A stretch of 64,000 nt of DNA from an uncultured Bacilli bacterium (GTDB lineage: Bacteria; Bacillota_I; Bacilli_A; RF39; UBA660). The DNA is taken from NCBI GenBank assembly GCA_944329425.1, contig CALVIG010000001.1, forward strand, positions 185,933-249,932, given 5' to 3'. The notes under the pieces were generated by a model. That model ran no database searches. It saw only the letters and a list, made by a program, of their open reading frames with translations, and was not told where the DNA came from. The translations under genes and the position numbers were made by a program. Below, piece by piece: positions 26,017 through 34,523 of the stretch. Numbering within the stretch: position 1 is the first letter of the stretch; each line of letters begins with the position of its first letter.

Positions 26017-26916
26017 TTACTTATTTTTATTTAATGGATGGCATTTTAAGTATACTTGCCTTAACCTCTCGTTTGATACGTGAGTATATATTTGGGTAGA
26101 TTCTAAAGATTCATGCCCCAAAAGCTCTTGTACCGTTAAAATATCACAACCTTCGTTAAGCAAATGCGTTGCAAAAGTATGTCTTAACATGTGCGGCGAA
26201 ACATGTTTTTTTAACGCAGCTTTTTTTACTATGTTATCAATTATTTTTTCTACACCTCTAGTTGTTATGTTCTTACCATGCTCATTTATTATTAAATAGT
26301 CACTATTTATTTTATGCTTTTGTAATATCTTTTTTCTACCATCGTTTATAAAATTATTCATCGAATCCAAACAATAATCTCCAAACGGATCAATTCTTTC
26401 TTTATTACCTTTACCTAAAATTCTTACCTCTTTTCTAGAAAAGTCTATATCATCTAACTTTATGTTTACCAATTCACTTACCCTTATACCGGTTGCGTAC
26501 AATACTTCTAATATTAATCTATCCCTTTGACCTAAAGGGGTTGTAACATCGGGAGTATTAAAAATTATTTCTAGCTCCTCCACCCCTAAATACCTAGGTA
26601 ATTTCTTTTCTTTTTTAGGAGTTGAAACATACTTAAATGGATTGGTACTAATTAAATCGTTTTTAAATAAATATTTATAAAAACACCTTAGTGAACTAAG
26701 TTTTCTTGCAACTGAACTTCTGGATAGTTTTTTATTATAAAGTTCCATTAAATATCCCTTAATGAAATCATAATCCACCGCTAAATAATCAATCATTTCT
26801 TTATCTAAATAATCTTTAAATTCCAAAATATCAATATTATAATTTTTAGCGGTATTTAAAGAATAATTTTTTTGTTTTATTATGTAATTCATAAATTTTT
26901 GTATATTATCATTCAT
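26017..26916 (-). CDS. Tyrosine recombinase of the XerC/XerD family
   Basis: About 299 aa. N-terminal SAM-like DNA-binding domain (KNYSLNTAKNYNIDI), C-terminal catalytic domain with Arg in YATGIRVSELV near residue 160, HMLRHTFATHLL near 243, GHESLESTQIYTHVS near 270 with the nucleophile Tyr. Length and sequence fit chromosomal XerC/D, which resolve chromosome dimers at dif; no dif-like site was found here. I place the start at the ATG at 26916 behind AGGTG, with GTG 26925 and ATG 26922 as alternatives. It is transcribed with the Fic antitoxin-toxin pair downstream. Confidence 0.88.
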   Translation of the reverse strand: MNDNIQKFMNYIIKQKNYSLNTAKNYNIDILEFKDYLDKEMIDYLAVDYDFIKGYLMELYNKKLSRSSVARKLSSLRCFYKYLFKNDLISTNPFKYVSTPKKEKKLPRYLGVEELEIIFNTPDVTTPLGQRDRLILEVLYATGIRVSELVNIKLDDIDFSRKEVRILGKGNKERIDPFGDYCLDSMNNFINDGRKKILQKHKINSDYLIINEHGKNITTRGVEKIIDNIVKKAALKKHVSPHMLRHTFATHLLNEGCDILTVQELLGHESLESTQIYTHVSNERLRQVYLKCHPLNKNK

Positions 26917-26943
26917 ATACATCACCTAAAATAATTATAACAT

Positions 26944-26972
26944 AAAAGATAAAAGTCTAAATACTTTTATCC
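26944..26972 (-). terminator. Terminator after the 26957-28111 gene
   Basis: Minus-strand stem GATAAAAGT / ACTTTTATC, loop ATTTAG, then TTTT; overlaps the stop. Confidence 0.8.
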
Positions 26973-28111
26973 TCCACGTCCACGATAAATCCCGCATCAC
27001 TATAAACCATGTTATGATTTTCTAATTCACAAAGATAATACTCTAATTTTTGTATCTTTTTTTCCAAATCTTTAATATCACTTAAAACGATGTTAAGCTG
27101 TGCTGTTACAAAGTCTTTATCTTGAGTAAAACCTCCCGTTTTCAAAGATTGTTGTAAATTTACTTCTTCATCTTTCTTTTGGGATAAACATGATCTTAGT
27201 TCTTCTATTTCGATCATTAATTCAAATTCATTATCTTCCTTAGAATCTTGATCTTGTGATAACCGTTGTTTGTTATAATCTATTATTTCTTGCTCGGTAA
27301 TCTTACTTGGGTTATTTACAACTATTTCATTCGGAGTATTTTCGTTCATGAATTTTCTTACGTTTCTTCTAATACTATTTCTGACGTACGAAACATAACT
27401 ACCACATACTTGTTTTTCTAGATTTTTATTTAACGCTTTTACATTGCTATACGAATAGTCGGTTAGCAAATTACCAGTCCTTTGTTTTACTAAAAAAGCA
27501 AAGTTAATTCTTTTTCGATCATCTTTAAACGCATCTTCTACCAAAGCTTGAGCACACGTGCTTGATACCGCTATAAACATCCAAGGATTATTAAATAAAA
27601 CCCCATATCTTTCATCGTACTTATACGGATCATCCATGTCATATTTCATGCATCTTACTTTATGCTTGGCATAATCAAAATTTTTACCCGCAAACTGACC
27701 ATGTAATTGTTTTAAAAACGTCTTATCTTCTTTGCTAATGTTATCAAAAACACAATCATCTAAAGATATAGAAAAACTACTTATAAGTTTATCTTTTAAT
27801 ACTTTTTTATCCGCTAACAAAACGTCTATGTCAGGATTGTAAACCATTTTTATTTTATTAGATTTTTTTGACTTGGACGTCCTAATAGAAAAAGGATCAT
27901 TATCAAAACTTAAATTAGGATTTAAATAACGCATTAAATAACTTCTTACGGAAAAAGTCTTATCGTTTGGCATAAACTTAAGTAATTCACTTGGATTATT
28001 ACAATATGACACGTACTTTTCAAGGGTAATCAAATCATAACTGGCCAAAGGCACTAAAAAGGATTTTCCGTTAACATTTAAATTTACCGTTAAAACATAC
28101 TTCTTTTTCAT
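26957..28111 (-). CDS. Unrecognised protein, paralog of the neighbouring upstream gene
   Basis: 384 aa, soluble, no signal or membrane segment. The N-terminus (KKYVLTVNLNVNGKSFLVPL) resembles that of the next gene (28127-28912), and both have a later block with IDVLL or MDVLY followed by an L-K-x-x-I helix, so the two look like diverged paralogs. The C-terminal third (about residues 285-365) is a Glu/Lys/Leu-rich predicted coiled coil. It lies 15 bases after its neighbour in the same unit. I assign no function. Confidence 0.65.
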   Translation of the reverse strand: MKKKYVLTVNLNVNGKSFLVPLASYDLITLEKYVSYCNNPSELLKFMPNDKTFSVRSYLMRYLNPNLSFDNDPFSIRTSKSKKSNKIKMVYNPDIDVLLADKKVLKDKLISSFSISLDDCVFDNISKEDKTFLKQLHGQFAGKNFDYAKHKVRCMKYDMDDPYKYDERYGVLFNNPWMFIAVSSTCAQALVEDAFKDDRKRINFAFLVKQRTGNLLTDYSYSNVKALNKNLEKQVCGSYVSYVRNSIRRNVRKFMNENTPNEIVVNNPSKITEQEIIDYNKQRLSQDQDSKEDNEFELMIEIEELRSCLSQKKDEEVNLQQSLKTGGFTQDKDFVTAQLNIVLSDIKDLEKKIQKLEYYLCELENHNMVYSDAGFIVDVEDKSI

Positions 28112-28126
28112 GAGACCTCCAAAACA

Positions 28127-28912
28127 CTACTTTAAATTTTCGTATTCTTTATCATATTTATTTTTAAATTGCTCTAAATTTAAAATCATTTGATTACGTA
28201 ATTCTTTATCGTCTAACATACTTTTTCTTTCGTTTAATGATGATGCACTTATCATGTTAGTTATACCATTGTCTAAAGAATTAAATAATTTCTTAAACTT
28301 AAGTGCTAAGTTCCTTCTAGATTCAATGCTTTGATTAAGTTTTTTACACAATATCGCTATGTTATCTTTGTCCGTTGCTATAGCCGCTACCATAAGTTCA
28401 TCATAAGGAAGATCTGAAAATTCTTTATAAACTTCATAAGTATCTATCATGCAAGAAATTTTTTTATTTTTAACGTAAGTTTCATACAAATATTTAAAAA
28501 AGTTATACTTATTTAAGGCTTTGTTTAATCTTGAAGTTTTAAGCTTTGATCTTTGAAACTCATCATAACTCATTTTCTCTTTTACGATGGCATTTTTTAA
28601 TTCAATTTCATTAATGTATAATACGTCCATATCATTTTTAAAAATAACGTCCATTATGGGCTTAAAATCCCCATCTGTTATGAAAAAATTATCACTTAAA
28701 TCATTATTATTTAAATCTATCATATGACATAAATTATTTTTTACATATTCTTTTAATTCAGTCGGTAACGAATTAAATAATTCAAGGTAACCATCATAAT
28801 TACTCGTAAATTCATCCATGCTTTTTAAATCAAGTGATAATATTGGAAAGTTATGTTCATGACCATATTTGTTTTTTCCTTTAAAATACAAAGTATACTT
28901 TTTTAATGCCAT
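28127..28912 (-). CDS. Unrecognised protein, first gene of a two-gene unit
   Basis: 261 aa, soluble and helix-rich. It begins MALKKYTLYFKGKNKYG and shares its N-terminal layout (a beta-rich start, then SLDL and an ELFNSLP helix) with the 26957-28111 product. No catalytic motif was recognised. It is preceded by a good promoter with an inverted repeat over the -10 and a second inverted repeat that includes the ribosome binding site, so it is likely to be tightly controlled. Confidence 0.65.
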   Translation of the reverse strand: MALKKYTLYFKGKNKYGHEHNFPILSLDLKSMDEFTSNYDGYLELFNSLPTELKEYVKNNLCHMIDLNNNDLSDNFFITDGDFKPIMDVIFKNDMDVLYINEIELKNAIVKEKMSYDEFQRSKLKTSRLNKALNKYNFFKYLYETYVKNKKISCMIDTYEVYKEFSDLPYDELMVAAIATDKDNIAILCKKLNQSIESRRNLALKFKKLFNSLDNGITNMISASSLNERKSMLDDKELRNQMILNLEQFKNKYDKEYENLK

Positions 28913-28917
28913 AATAA

Positions 28918-28967
28918 AAGCCTCCTATTATGTGATAATAATATCACTTTTTAAAGAGGCTTGTCAA
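28918..28967 (-). promoter_or_regulatory. Promoter with nested inverted repeats upstream of the 28127-28912 gene
   Basis: Minus-strand -35 TTGACA (28962-28967), 18-base spacer, -10 TATTAT (28938-28943). An inner repeat GTGATA / TATCAC (28932-28947) covers the -10. An outer repeat AAGCCTC / GAGGCTT (28956-28962 and 28918-28924) encloses it; its promoter-distal arm contains the GGAGG ribosome binding site and is followed by TTTTATT. In a transcript reading through from the upstream gene, the outer stem would form a terminator-like hairpin masking the site; in a transcript starting at this promoter it could not form. Confidence 0.65.
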
Positions 28968-28979
28968 TCAAACTACTCG

Positions 28980-29456
28980 TTATAAAAGTTTGTTTTTCTT
29001 AAAAACAAAAAGCTTATTGGTAACGTAATTAAACATAAAGGTTATTAAAGAACTTAACACCTTAGAGTAAGCGTTTGGAACGTTAAATTTTTCGATTAAC
29101 AGTACCAAAATAGAAGAATCTATCATAAAACCAATTATCCTTAATACTATGAAAACAAATAGTTGATAAATCCTCGCTTTTCTTCTTATTGGTCTACTTT
29201 TAAAAATTCTTTGGTCCCAAACGAAAAGAACCGCAAAAGAAACAAAGTACGCGATAAAGTTAGCTACAATATACTTGCCGTTAGTTATCCATGTTATGAA
29301 AAAATATAAAAAATAAAGAATACCCGTACAAACGGTAGAAACTATGCTATAATCAAAAAATTCTTTGTTTTTATAATATAATTTTTCTATAAAGTTTTTC
29401 TTTTTAAAAATGTTTTTTATATTTCTTTTTTTAAATATATCCACTTCTATCACCAC
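28980..29456 (-). CDS. GtrA-family membrane protein
   Basis: 158 aa with four membrane segments (around residues 33-55, 62-82, 100-120 and 130-150). The pattern DYSIVSTVCTGILYFLYFF near the start and FMFNYVTNKLFVFKK at the end is typical of GtrA-like proteins, which take part in moving lipid-linked sugars or precursors across the membrane for surface polysaccharide or teichoic acid glycosylation. The start is uncertain: GTG at 29456 or a nearby GTG (VDIFKKRN). No sugar transferase is adjacent. Confidence 0.8.
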   Translation of the reverse strand: MVIEVDIFKKRNIKNIFKKKNFIEKLYYKNKEFFDYSIVSTVCTGILYFLYFFITWITNGKYIVANFIAYFVSFAVLFVWDQRIFKSRPIRRKARIYQLFVFIVLRIIGFMIDSSILVLLIEKFNVPNAYSKVLSSLITFMFNYVTNKLFVFKKNKLL

Positions 29457-29482
29457 TTTAAAACTATCGTTAATTATACCAC

Positions 29483-29507
29483 AAAAAAAGAAGCTTATCT
29501 AGCTTCT
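29483..29507 (-). terminator. Terminator after spoVS
   Basis: Minus-strand stem GAAGCT / AGCTTC, loop AGATA, then seven T; overlaps the spoVS 3' end. Confidence 0.85.
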
Positions 29508-29755
29508 ACTATTAATTTAATTGCGGTTCTTTCTTCCCCTTCAATTACTATATCCGTAAATGCTGGGATGCAAACCAAGTTTTTACCTGATGGAGCAACA
29601 AACCCTCTTGCTATTGCAATGGCTTTTATCGCTTGGTTTAAAGCTCCCGCACCAATTGCCTGTATCTCAACTGATCCTTTTTCTCTAAATACGTTAGCAA
29701 GTGCTCCTGCAACGCTACTTGGATTTGACTTTGATGAAACTTTAAGTGTTTCCAT
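29495..29755 (-). CDS. spoVS: Stage V sporulation protein S family protein
   Basis: 86 aa, the full normal length. The sequence METLKVSSKSNPSSVAGAL, then VEIQAIGAGALNQAIKAIAI and FTDIVIEGEERTAIKL is nearly the standard SpoVS/Alba-like domain. SpoVS is a small putative nucleic-acid-binding regulator, required at a late stage of sporulation in Bacillus but also found in non-sporulating bacteria. No other sporulation gene is in the window. The ribosome binding site is AGGAGG. It appears to be a single-gene unit. Confidence 0.93.
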   Translation of the reverse strand: METLKVSSKSNPSSVAGALANVFREKGSVEIQAIGAGALNQAIKAIAIARGFVAPSGKNLVCIPAFTDIVIEGEERTAIKLIVEAR

Positions 29756-29819
29756 GTTTATTTCCTCCTTAATATTTTAGTCATTATAAATATATTAAAA
29801 AAGAAAATAATTATTCTAA

Positions 29820-30320
29820 TTATTGGTTAAACATGTCAATAACTTCTGATAAATGTGATATTTCTGGAAAGTCTCCGTTTTCTGGTTCTTTAACAAACTT
29901 TATTCCAATACCAAGTCTTTTTTGCCACTCTTTAATGTTACCAGAATAATCATCAATAAGTATCGCAGCACTTGGGTTTACCACGTCTGTTTTTGGAATT
30001 TCTTTAGGAACGCTAACAACCGTAACCAGTGGTAAAACCTTATGTAAATACTTTATTTTTTGTACCATTTCGTTAGTTGAATTAACGTGTGTTAATATGT
30101 ACACGTTAAATTTTTTAGATGCACATATTTTCTTTATTTCATTTATGCTATCGTTTATAACGTCCGTTTCTTCGATTAACTTTTTCCAGTCTAAGTTCCT
30201 AAAATACTCCGTTACTTTTTCATAATCATTTTTATCTATTCCTGATTCTTCTAACACCTTATAAGTTTTACTCATGGTATCTAATATAACTCCATCAAAG
30301 TCTATGTATAATTGTTTCAT
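29820..30320 (-). CDS. HAD-superfamily hydrolase-like protein
   Basis: 166 aa. N-terminal motif I YIDFDGVILDT (catalytic Asp and the acid two residues on), motif II LTHVNST near residue 98 and a motif IV region LIDDYSGNIKEW near 139. It resembles small 5'-nucleotidase-type (NT5C-like) HAD proteins, but substrate is not predictable. The 5' end overlaps the pseudouridine synthase gene by 26 bases, so they form one unit. Confidence 0.75.
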   Translation of the reverse strand: MKQLYIDFDGVILDTMSKTYKVLEESGIDKNDYEKVTEYFRNLDWKKLIEETDVINDSINEIKKICASKKFNVYILTHVNSTNEMVQKIKYLHKVLPLVTVVSVPKEIPKTDVVNPSAAILIDDYSGNIKEWQKRLGIGIKFVKEPENGDFPEISHLSEVIDMFNQ

Positions 30321-30972
30321 CTTTTAATTCCTCCCATTTTGGTAATAATTTAAAACATAATCTTTCTTTCGTTACCGGATGATTAAACGCCAGTAAATAA
30401 GCATAAAGCCTTATTTGCTCATTATTTTCTTTACCATAAAGTTGATCACCGTATAAAGGATAACCTAAGGCTTTAAATTGAAGCCTTATTTGGTGGTGAC
30501 GACCCGTTATTAAATTAACTTTAACAATCGTATTATTTTTATAATAACCGATTACCTCATAATTAAGTTTGGATAACTTACCACCAGTAAAACCTTTATC
30601 CACAACCTTACTTATACCAGTTTTACTATCCTTATATAAATAATTTACTAATTCATCTTTTTCTTTTTTTAATATACCATCTAATACAGCAACGTAAGTT
30701 TTGTTAAACTCATGATTTTTTATTTGCTCATTTAACCTTTTAGCAGCCTTAGAAGTTCTTGCAAACACCATAACACCACCCACTGGTCTATCTAGCCGGT
30801 GCACGAGCCCAATGTAAACGTTTCCAGGTTTATCATACTTTTCTTTAACATAACTTTTAACCATGGTAAGTAAATCCATATCTCCCGTTACATCACTTTG
30901 AGATAAAACGTTAGGCTTTTTTTCCACCACGATTAAATGGTTATCTTCATATAAAACATTTAATTTATTCAT
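30295..30972 (-). CDS. RluA-family pseudouridine synthase (first copy)
   Basis: 225 aa. The catalytic motif HRLDRPVGGVMVFARTSKAA carries the conserved Asp near residue 61; KLNYEV and GRHHQIRLQFKALGYPLYGDQLYG follow as in the RluA/RluD family. It lacks an N-terminal S4 domain, so it is a short form. The target is a uridine in rRNA or tRNA and cannot be assigned. It overlaps the downstream HAD gene. Confidence 0.9.
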   Translation of the reverse strand: MNKLNVLYEDNHLIVVEKKPNVLSQSDVTGDMDLLTMVKSYVKEKYDKPGNVYIGLVHRLDRPVGGVMVFARTSKAAKRLNEQIKNHEFNKTYVAVLDGILKKEKDELVNYLYKDSKTGISKVVDKGFTGGKLSKLNYEVIGYYKNNTIVKVNLITGRHHQIRLQFKALGYPLYGDQLYGKENNEQIRLYAYLLAFNHPVTKERLCFKLLPKWEELKDETIIHRL

Positions 30973-31003
30973 AATATATCACCACTATATTTATTATAAA
31001 TAT

Positions 31004-31285
31004 TTAATCTTCATACATAACGTCCATTAATGATAAATCTTCACCTAGTTCATCAACGTAGTTTTCACCTAATTTTTGTTTTAGTTTTTCAAATCTTTTT
31101 ACAAATTCATCTTTACTCATTAAAAACAAATCCAAATATAATAAGAATAAATCTTTTGAATAATAAATACCGTTATCTAATAAATATTTATTAATACTAG
31201 CTACGTTATTTATATCTATTTTTTTTATTAGTTCATCATCAAAATTTTCTTTTAGTACTTTAATATCTAATTCATCTATATTCAT
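31004..31285 (-). CDS. Small acidic hypothetical protein
   Basis: 93 aa, rich in Asp, Glu, Leu and Lys, all-helical in appearance, no signal or motif recognised. It follows the repeat-protein gene by 11 bases and is presumably co-transcribed with it. Function unknown; it could be a partner of the repeat protein. Confidence 0.6.
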   Translation of the reverse strand: MNIDELDIKVLKENFDDELIKKIDINNVASINKYLLDNGIYYSKDLFLLYLDLFLMSKDEFVKRFEKLKQKLGENYVDELGEDLSLMDVMYED

Positions 31286-31296
31286 ATACTTATCTC

Positions 31297-33519
31297 CTAT
31301 TTTACCATTACTTTTTCCACGTAAGGATATTTAATCATTAATTCTTTTATATCTAAGTTATATTTCTTTTTTAATACGTTTGGTGCTTTACCAAAAATAG
31401 AATTCAATTTACAATCTTCGGTTATTAAAGGAATCTCATTATCAATAAGATAATTAATTAACGCGTAATTTTGACTAGGTGATAATATTAAATAACTGGT
31501 TGTTAAGTATTCATCAATACCATATTCTTCTGCCATTTTAAATAATATAGGTAACTTTTTTAACATTGATTTACTTTTAGCTACTATGATAGAGGTTAAT
31601 AACCTTTTATATTTTTCTTCTTGCCAATATGGGAGATTTAATAACAAACGAATATCTTCTATGTTAGAATGTGCTAACACTTCTGAAGTAAATAGTTCAG
31701 GATGCTCCTTAAACTCTTTACTGTTTATTATTGCTTGAATCTTTTCTATGTTAGACTTCGCTAACACAGTTGAAGTGAATAGTTCAGGATGCTCCTTAAA
31801 CTCTTTACTGTTTATTATCGCTTGAATCTTCTCTATGTTAGACTGCGCTAACACTTGTGAAGTAAACAACTCTGGATGTTCCTTATACTCTTTACTATCT
31901 ATTATCGCTTGAATCTTCTCTATGTTAGACTGTGCTAACACAGTTGAAGTAAATAGTTCAGGATGTTCTTTATACTCTTTACTGTTTATTATCGCTTGAA
32001 TCTTCTCTATGTTAGACTGCGCTAACACAGTTGAAGTAAATAGTTCAGGATGCTCCTTAAACTCTTTACTGTTTATTATTGCTTGAATCTTTTCTATGTT
32101 AGACTGCGCTAACACTTGTGAAGTAAACAACTCTGGATGTTCTTCAAACTCTTTACTATCTATTATCGCTTGAATCTTTTCTATGTTAGACTGTGCTAAC
32201 GTTGTTGAAGTAAACAATTCTGGATGCTCCGTATACTCTTTACTGTTTATTATCTCTTGAATCTTTTCTATGTTAGAATGCGCTAACGTACTTGATGTAA
32301 ACAACTCAGGATGGTCTTTAAACTCTTTACTGTTTATTATCTCTTGAATCTTTTCTATGTTAGAATACGCTAACACTTGTGAAGTAAACAACTCGGGATG
32401 CTTTTTATACTCCTTACTATTTATTACCTTTTGAATCTTTTCTATGTTAGACTGCGATAACGTTGTTGAAGTAAATAGCTCTGGATGCTCTTTAAACTCC
32501 TTACTATCTATTATTGCTTGAATCTTTTCTATGTTAGACTTTGCTAACGTTGTTGAGGTGAACAACTGAGGATGTTCTTTATACTCCTTACTATTTATTA
32601 TCGCTTGAATCTTTTCTATGTTAGACTGCGCTAACACAGTTGAAGTAAATAGTTCAGGATGCTCCTTAAATTCATTACTGTTTATTATCGCTTGAATCTT
32701 TTCTATGTTAGACTTTGCTAACACTTGTGAAGTAAACAACTCGGGATGTTCTTCAAACTCTTTACTGCTTATTATCGCTTGAATGTTTTCTATGTTAGAT
32801 TCCGCTATCGTTGTTGAGGTGAATAGTTCGGGATGCTCTTTATACTCTTTACTGTTTATTATCGCTTGGACCTCTTCTATATTAGAATAAGCTAACGTTG
32901 TTGAGGTGAATAGTTCGGGATGCTCTTTATATTCTTTACTGTTTATTATCGCTTGGACCTCTTCTATATTAGAATAAGCTAACGTTGTTGAGGTGAATAG
33001 TTCGGGATGCTCTTTATATTCTTTACTATTTATTATTTTTTTAATATCATCAACGCTATTTCTTCCTATAGATATAGAAATAATATCTTGTTTTTTAAAG
33101 TTAGGAATATTTAAATTTTCTATTCCTATTATTTTTTCTTTTGGTACCCTTAATATACTTGTAACTTTGTTAATAACTTTTGTTCCATAATTTCTTTCAA
33201 CGTAATTATAAGTATCAATTAACTGCTTTGAATCCGTACTTAGTACGTGTAAGCATGACTCAACGCTAGAAAATTTTATATTCTTCTCTTTTAAAAACTT
33301 AACGTTATTTTTTATATCTCCAACGTTCATATACAAAATACTAGGACATTTTTCTATATAAGCTTTGTTAATTTTTAGTTCATTTATTAAATAATTTAAA
33401 GTATCATAAATTTCCTTATACTCTCCATAAGTTAAAATATTATCATTAATATTTAAAACTTTTTCTACGTTCAACCCATATTTTTCCAATAACTTATTTA
33501 GCTCAAATTCTCCTATCAT
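31297..33519 (-). CDS. Large tandem-repeat (alpha-solenoid-like) protein
   Basis: 740 aa. Residues 1-152 are a unique helical region with a piece (CPSILYMNVGDIKNNVKFL) that recalls mTERF-type helices. Residues 153-616 are sixteen perfect-length 29-residue repeats with consensus SNIEKIQAIINSKEFKEHPE followed by LFTSTVLAQ. A degenerate seventeenth and a unique tail (617-740) follow. Each repeat should form two helices, giving a superhelix suited to binding protein or nucleic acid. There is no signal peptide. The repeats differ at the K/E/D/Q positions, and TSTVLA, TSTTLA and TSQVLA variants alternate. I do not recognise the family. Confidence 0.8.
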   Translation of the reverse strand: MIGEFELNKLLEKYGLNVEKVLNINDNILTYGEYKEIYDTLNYLINELKINKAYIEKCPSILYMNVGDIKNNVKFLKEKNIKFSSVESCLHVLSTDSKQLIDTYNYVERNYGTKVINKVTSILRVPKEKIIGIENLNIPNFKKQDIISISIGRNSVDDIKKIINSKEYKEHPELFTSTTLAYSNIEEVQAIINSKEYKEHPELFTSTTLAYSNIEEVQAIINSKEYKEHPELFTSTTIAESNIENIQAIISSKEFEEHPELFTSQVLAKSNIEKIQAIINSNEFKEHPELFTSTVLAQSNIEKIQAIINSKEYKEHPQLFTSTTLAKSNIEKIQAIIDSKEFKEHPELFTSTTLSQSNIEKIQKVINSKEYKKHPELFTSQVLAYSNIEKIQEIINSKEFKDHPELFTSSTLAHSNIEKIQEIINSKEYTEHPELFTSTTLAQSNIEKIQAIIDSKEFEEHPELFTSQVLAQSNIEKIQAIINSKEFKEHPELFTSTVLAQSNIEKIQAIINSKEYKEHPELFTSTVLAQSNIEKIQAIIDSKEYKEHPELFTSQVLAQSNIEKIQAIINSKEFKEHPELFTSTVLAKSNIEKIQAIINSKEFKEHPELFTSEVLAHSNIEDIRLLLNLPYWQEEKYKRLLTSIIVAKSKSMLKKLPILFKMAEEYGIDEYLTTSYLILSPSQNYALINYLIDNEIPLITEDCKLNSIFGKAPNVLKKKYNLDIKELMIKYPYVEKVMVK
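31672..33063 (-). repeat. Sixteen 87-bp in-frame tandem repeats
   Basis: 1,392 bases of back-to-back 87-base units inside the 31297-33519 gene. Units 2 and 3 (about 32,800-33,000) are almost identical at the nucleotide level, and the pairs 11-12 and 14-15 look like copies of a two-unit block. All copies keep the frame, which indicates selection together with recent expansion by recombination or slippage. Confidence 0.9.
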
Positions 33520-33540
33520 GCTTATCTCTCCATTTTTAGT

Positions 33541-34416
33541 TTACTTATTTTCCCATTTTCCATATATACCGCAAGGTAATACTAAATTGCTATCAGTCAT
33601 AGGAAGTCCTATCTCCCCGCTAGTTATTTTACCACTAACTTTTTTGTTAACCGTTAATAACAAAACGTTTTCTAACACTTTAGGTGATAAACCTGTTGTA
33701 TAAGAATTAATTAAAAAGAATAAAGGATTATCACTTAATACCTGAACGCACAATTCAACTAATTCATACAAGCTTTCTTCTATGTTCCAAACCTCACCAT
33801 TAGCGCCTCTTCCAAATGAAGGTGGATCCATTACGATGGCATCATACTTATTGCCTCGCCTTATTTCTCTTTTAACAAACTTAATTACGTCATCTACGAT
33901 AAACCTAACGTACCTATCGGTTAAATTAGATGATGCAATGTTTTCTTTAGCCCAAGCAATCATGCCCTTAGATGAATCAACGTGAACAACGTCAGCCCCG
34001 GCATAAGCGCAGGCAACCGTTGCACCACCAGTGTACGCAAATAAATTAAGCACTTTTATTTTACGATTACTTTTCTTTATTTTATCGATCATGTAATCCC
34101 AGTTAACCGCTTGTTCTGGAAATAAACCAGTGTGCTTAAAACCCATTTGCTTTATGTTAAAAGTTAGGTCTTTGTACTTTATTTGCCAATTTTCAGGAAC
34201 GCTGTTTACGTTTTCCCAGTGTCCCCCACCTTTATTGCTACGGATGTATTTGGCATCTAAGTTTTTCCATTTTTCTTTAAAAGTTTTTTCTTTCCATATT
34301 ATCTGTGGATCAGGTCTACTTAATACGTACTTTCCCCAACGCTCTAGTTTCATCCCAGAAGCCATATCAAGTAACTCATAATCTTTCCATTCATTTGCTA
34401 ATTTCAAGATAACCAC
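33541..34416 (-). CDS. Class I SAM-dependent methyltransferase, RlmI-like
   Basis: 291 aa. SAM-binding motif I VLNLFAYTGGATVACAYAGA near residue 125, acidic loop VVHVDSSKGM, and the catalytic DPPSFGRG motif near residue 197. This set matches the rRNA cytosine-5 methyltransferase-like group (RlmI/YwbD relatives) but lacks their N-terminal PUA domain. Substrate probably rRNA, not certain. It ends close to the repeat-protein gene and starts after the bidirectional terminator region at 34.5 kb. Confidence 0.85.
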   Translation of the reverse strand: MVILKLANEWKDYELLDMASGMKLERWGKYVLSRPDPQIIWKEKTFKEKWKNLDAKYIRSNKGGGHWENVNSVPENWQIKYKDLTFNIKQMGFKHTGLFPEQAVNWDYMIDKIKKSNRKIKVLNLFAYTGGATVACAYAGADVVHVDSSKGMIAWAKENIASSNLTDRYVRFIVDDVIKFVKREIRRGNKYDAIVMDPPSFGRGANGEVWNIEESLYELVELCVQVLSDNPLFFLINSYTTGLSPKVLENVLLLTVNKKVSGKITSGEIGLPMTDSNLVLPCGIYGKWENK

Positions 34417-34491
34417 CTCTTTAATAATTTTATCATTAATGTAATTAATTTAAAAGAACTATGTATTTTTTTGTAAACTATTTTCATTATT

Positions 34492-34523
34492 AAAAAAATT
34501 AGAATGTCATCATTCTAATTTTT
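34492..34523 (-). terminator. Terminator after the GDPD gene
   Basis: Perfect 12-base stem AAAATTAGAATG / CATTCTAATTTT with loop ATGA, T-run on both strands; overlaps the stop at 34510. Confidence 0.9.

Noticed and set aside
26017..26916. The recombinase as integrase of the Fic cassette
   Set aside because: It is about 30 kb away and looks like a chromosomal XerC/D protein; no shared repeat was found beside it.
31672..33063. Regular repeats that might suggest a CRISPR array
   Set aside because: The 87-base units are contiguous, coding, in frame and have no spacers; they are protein repeats.
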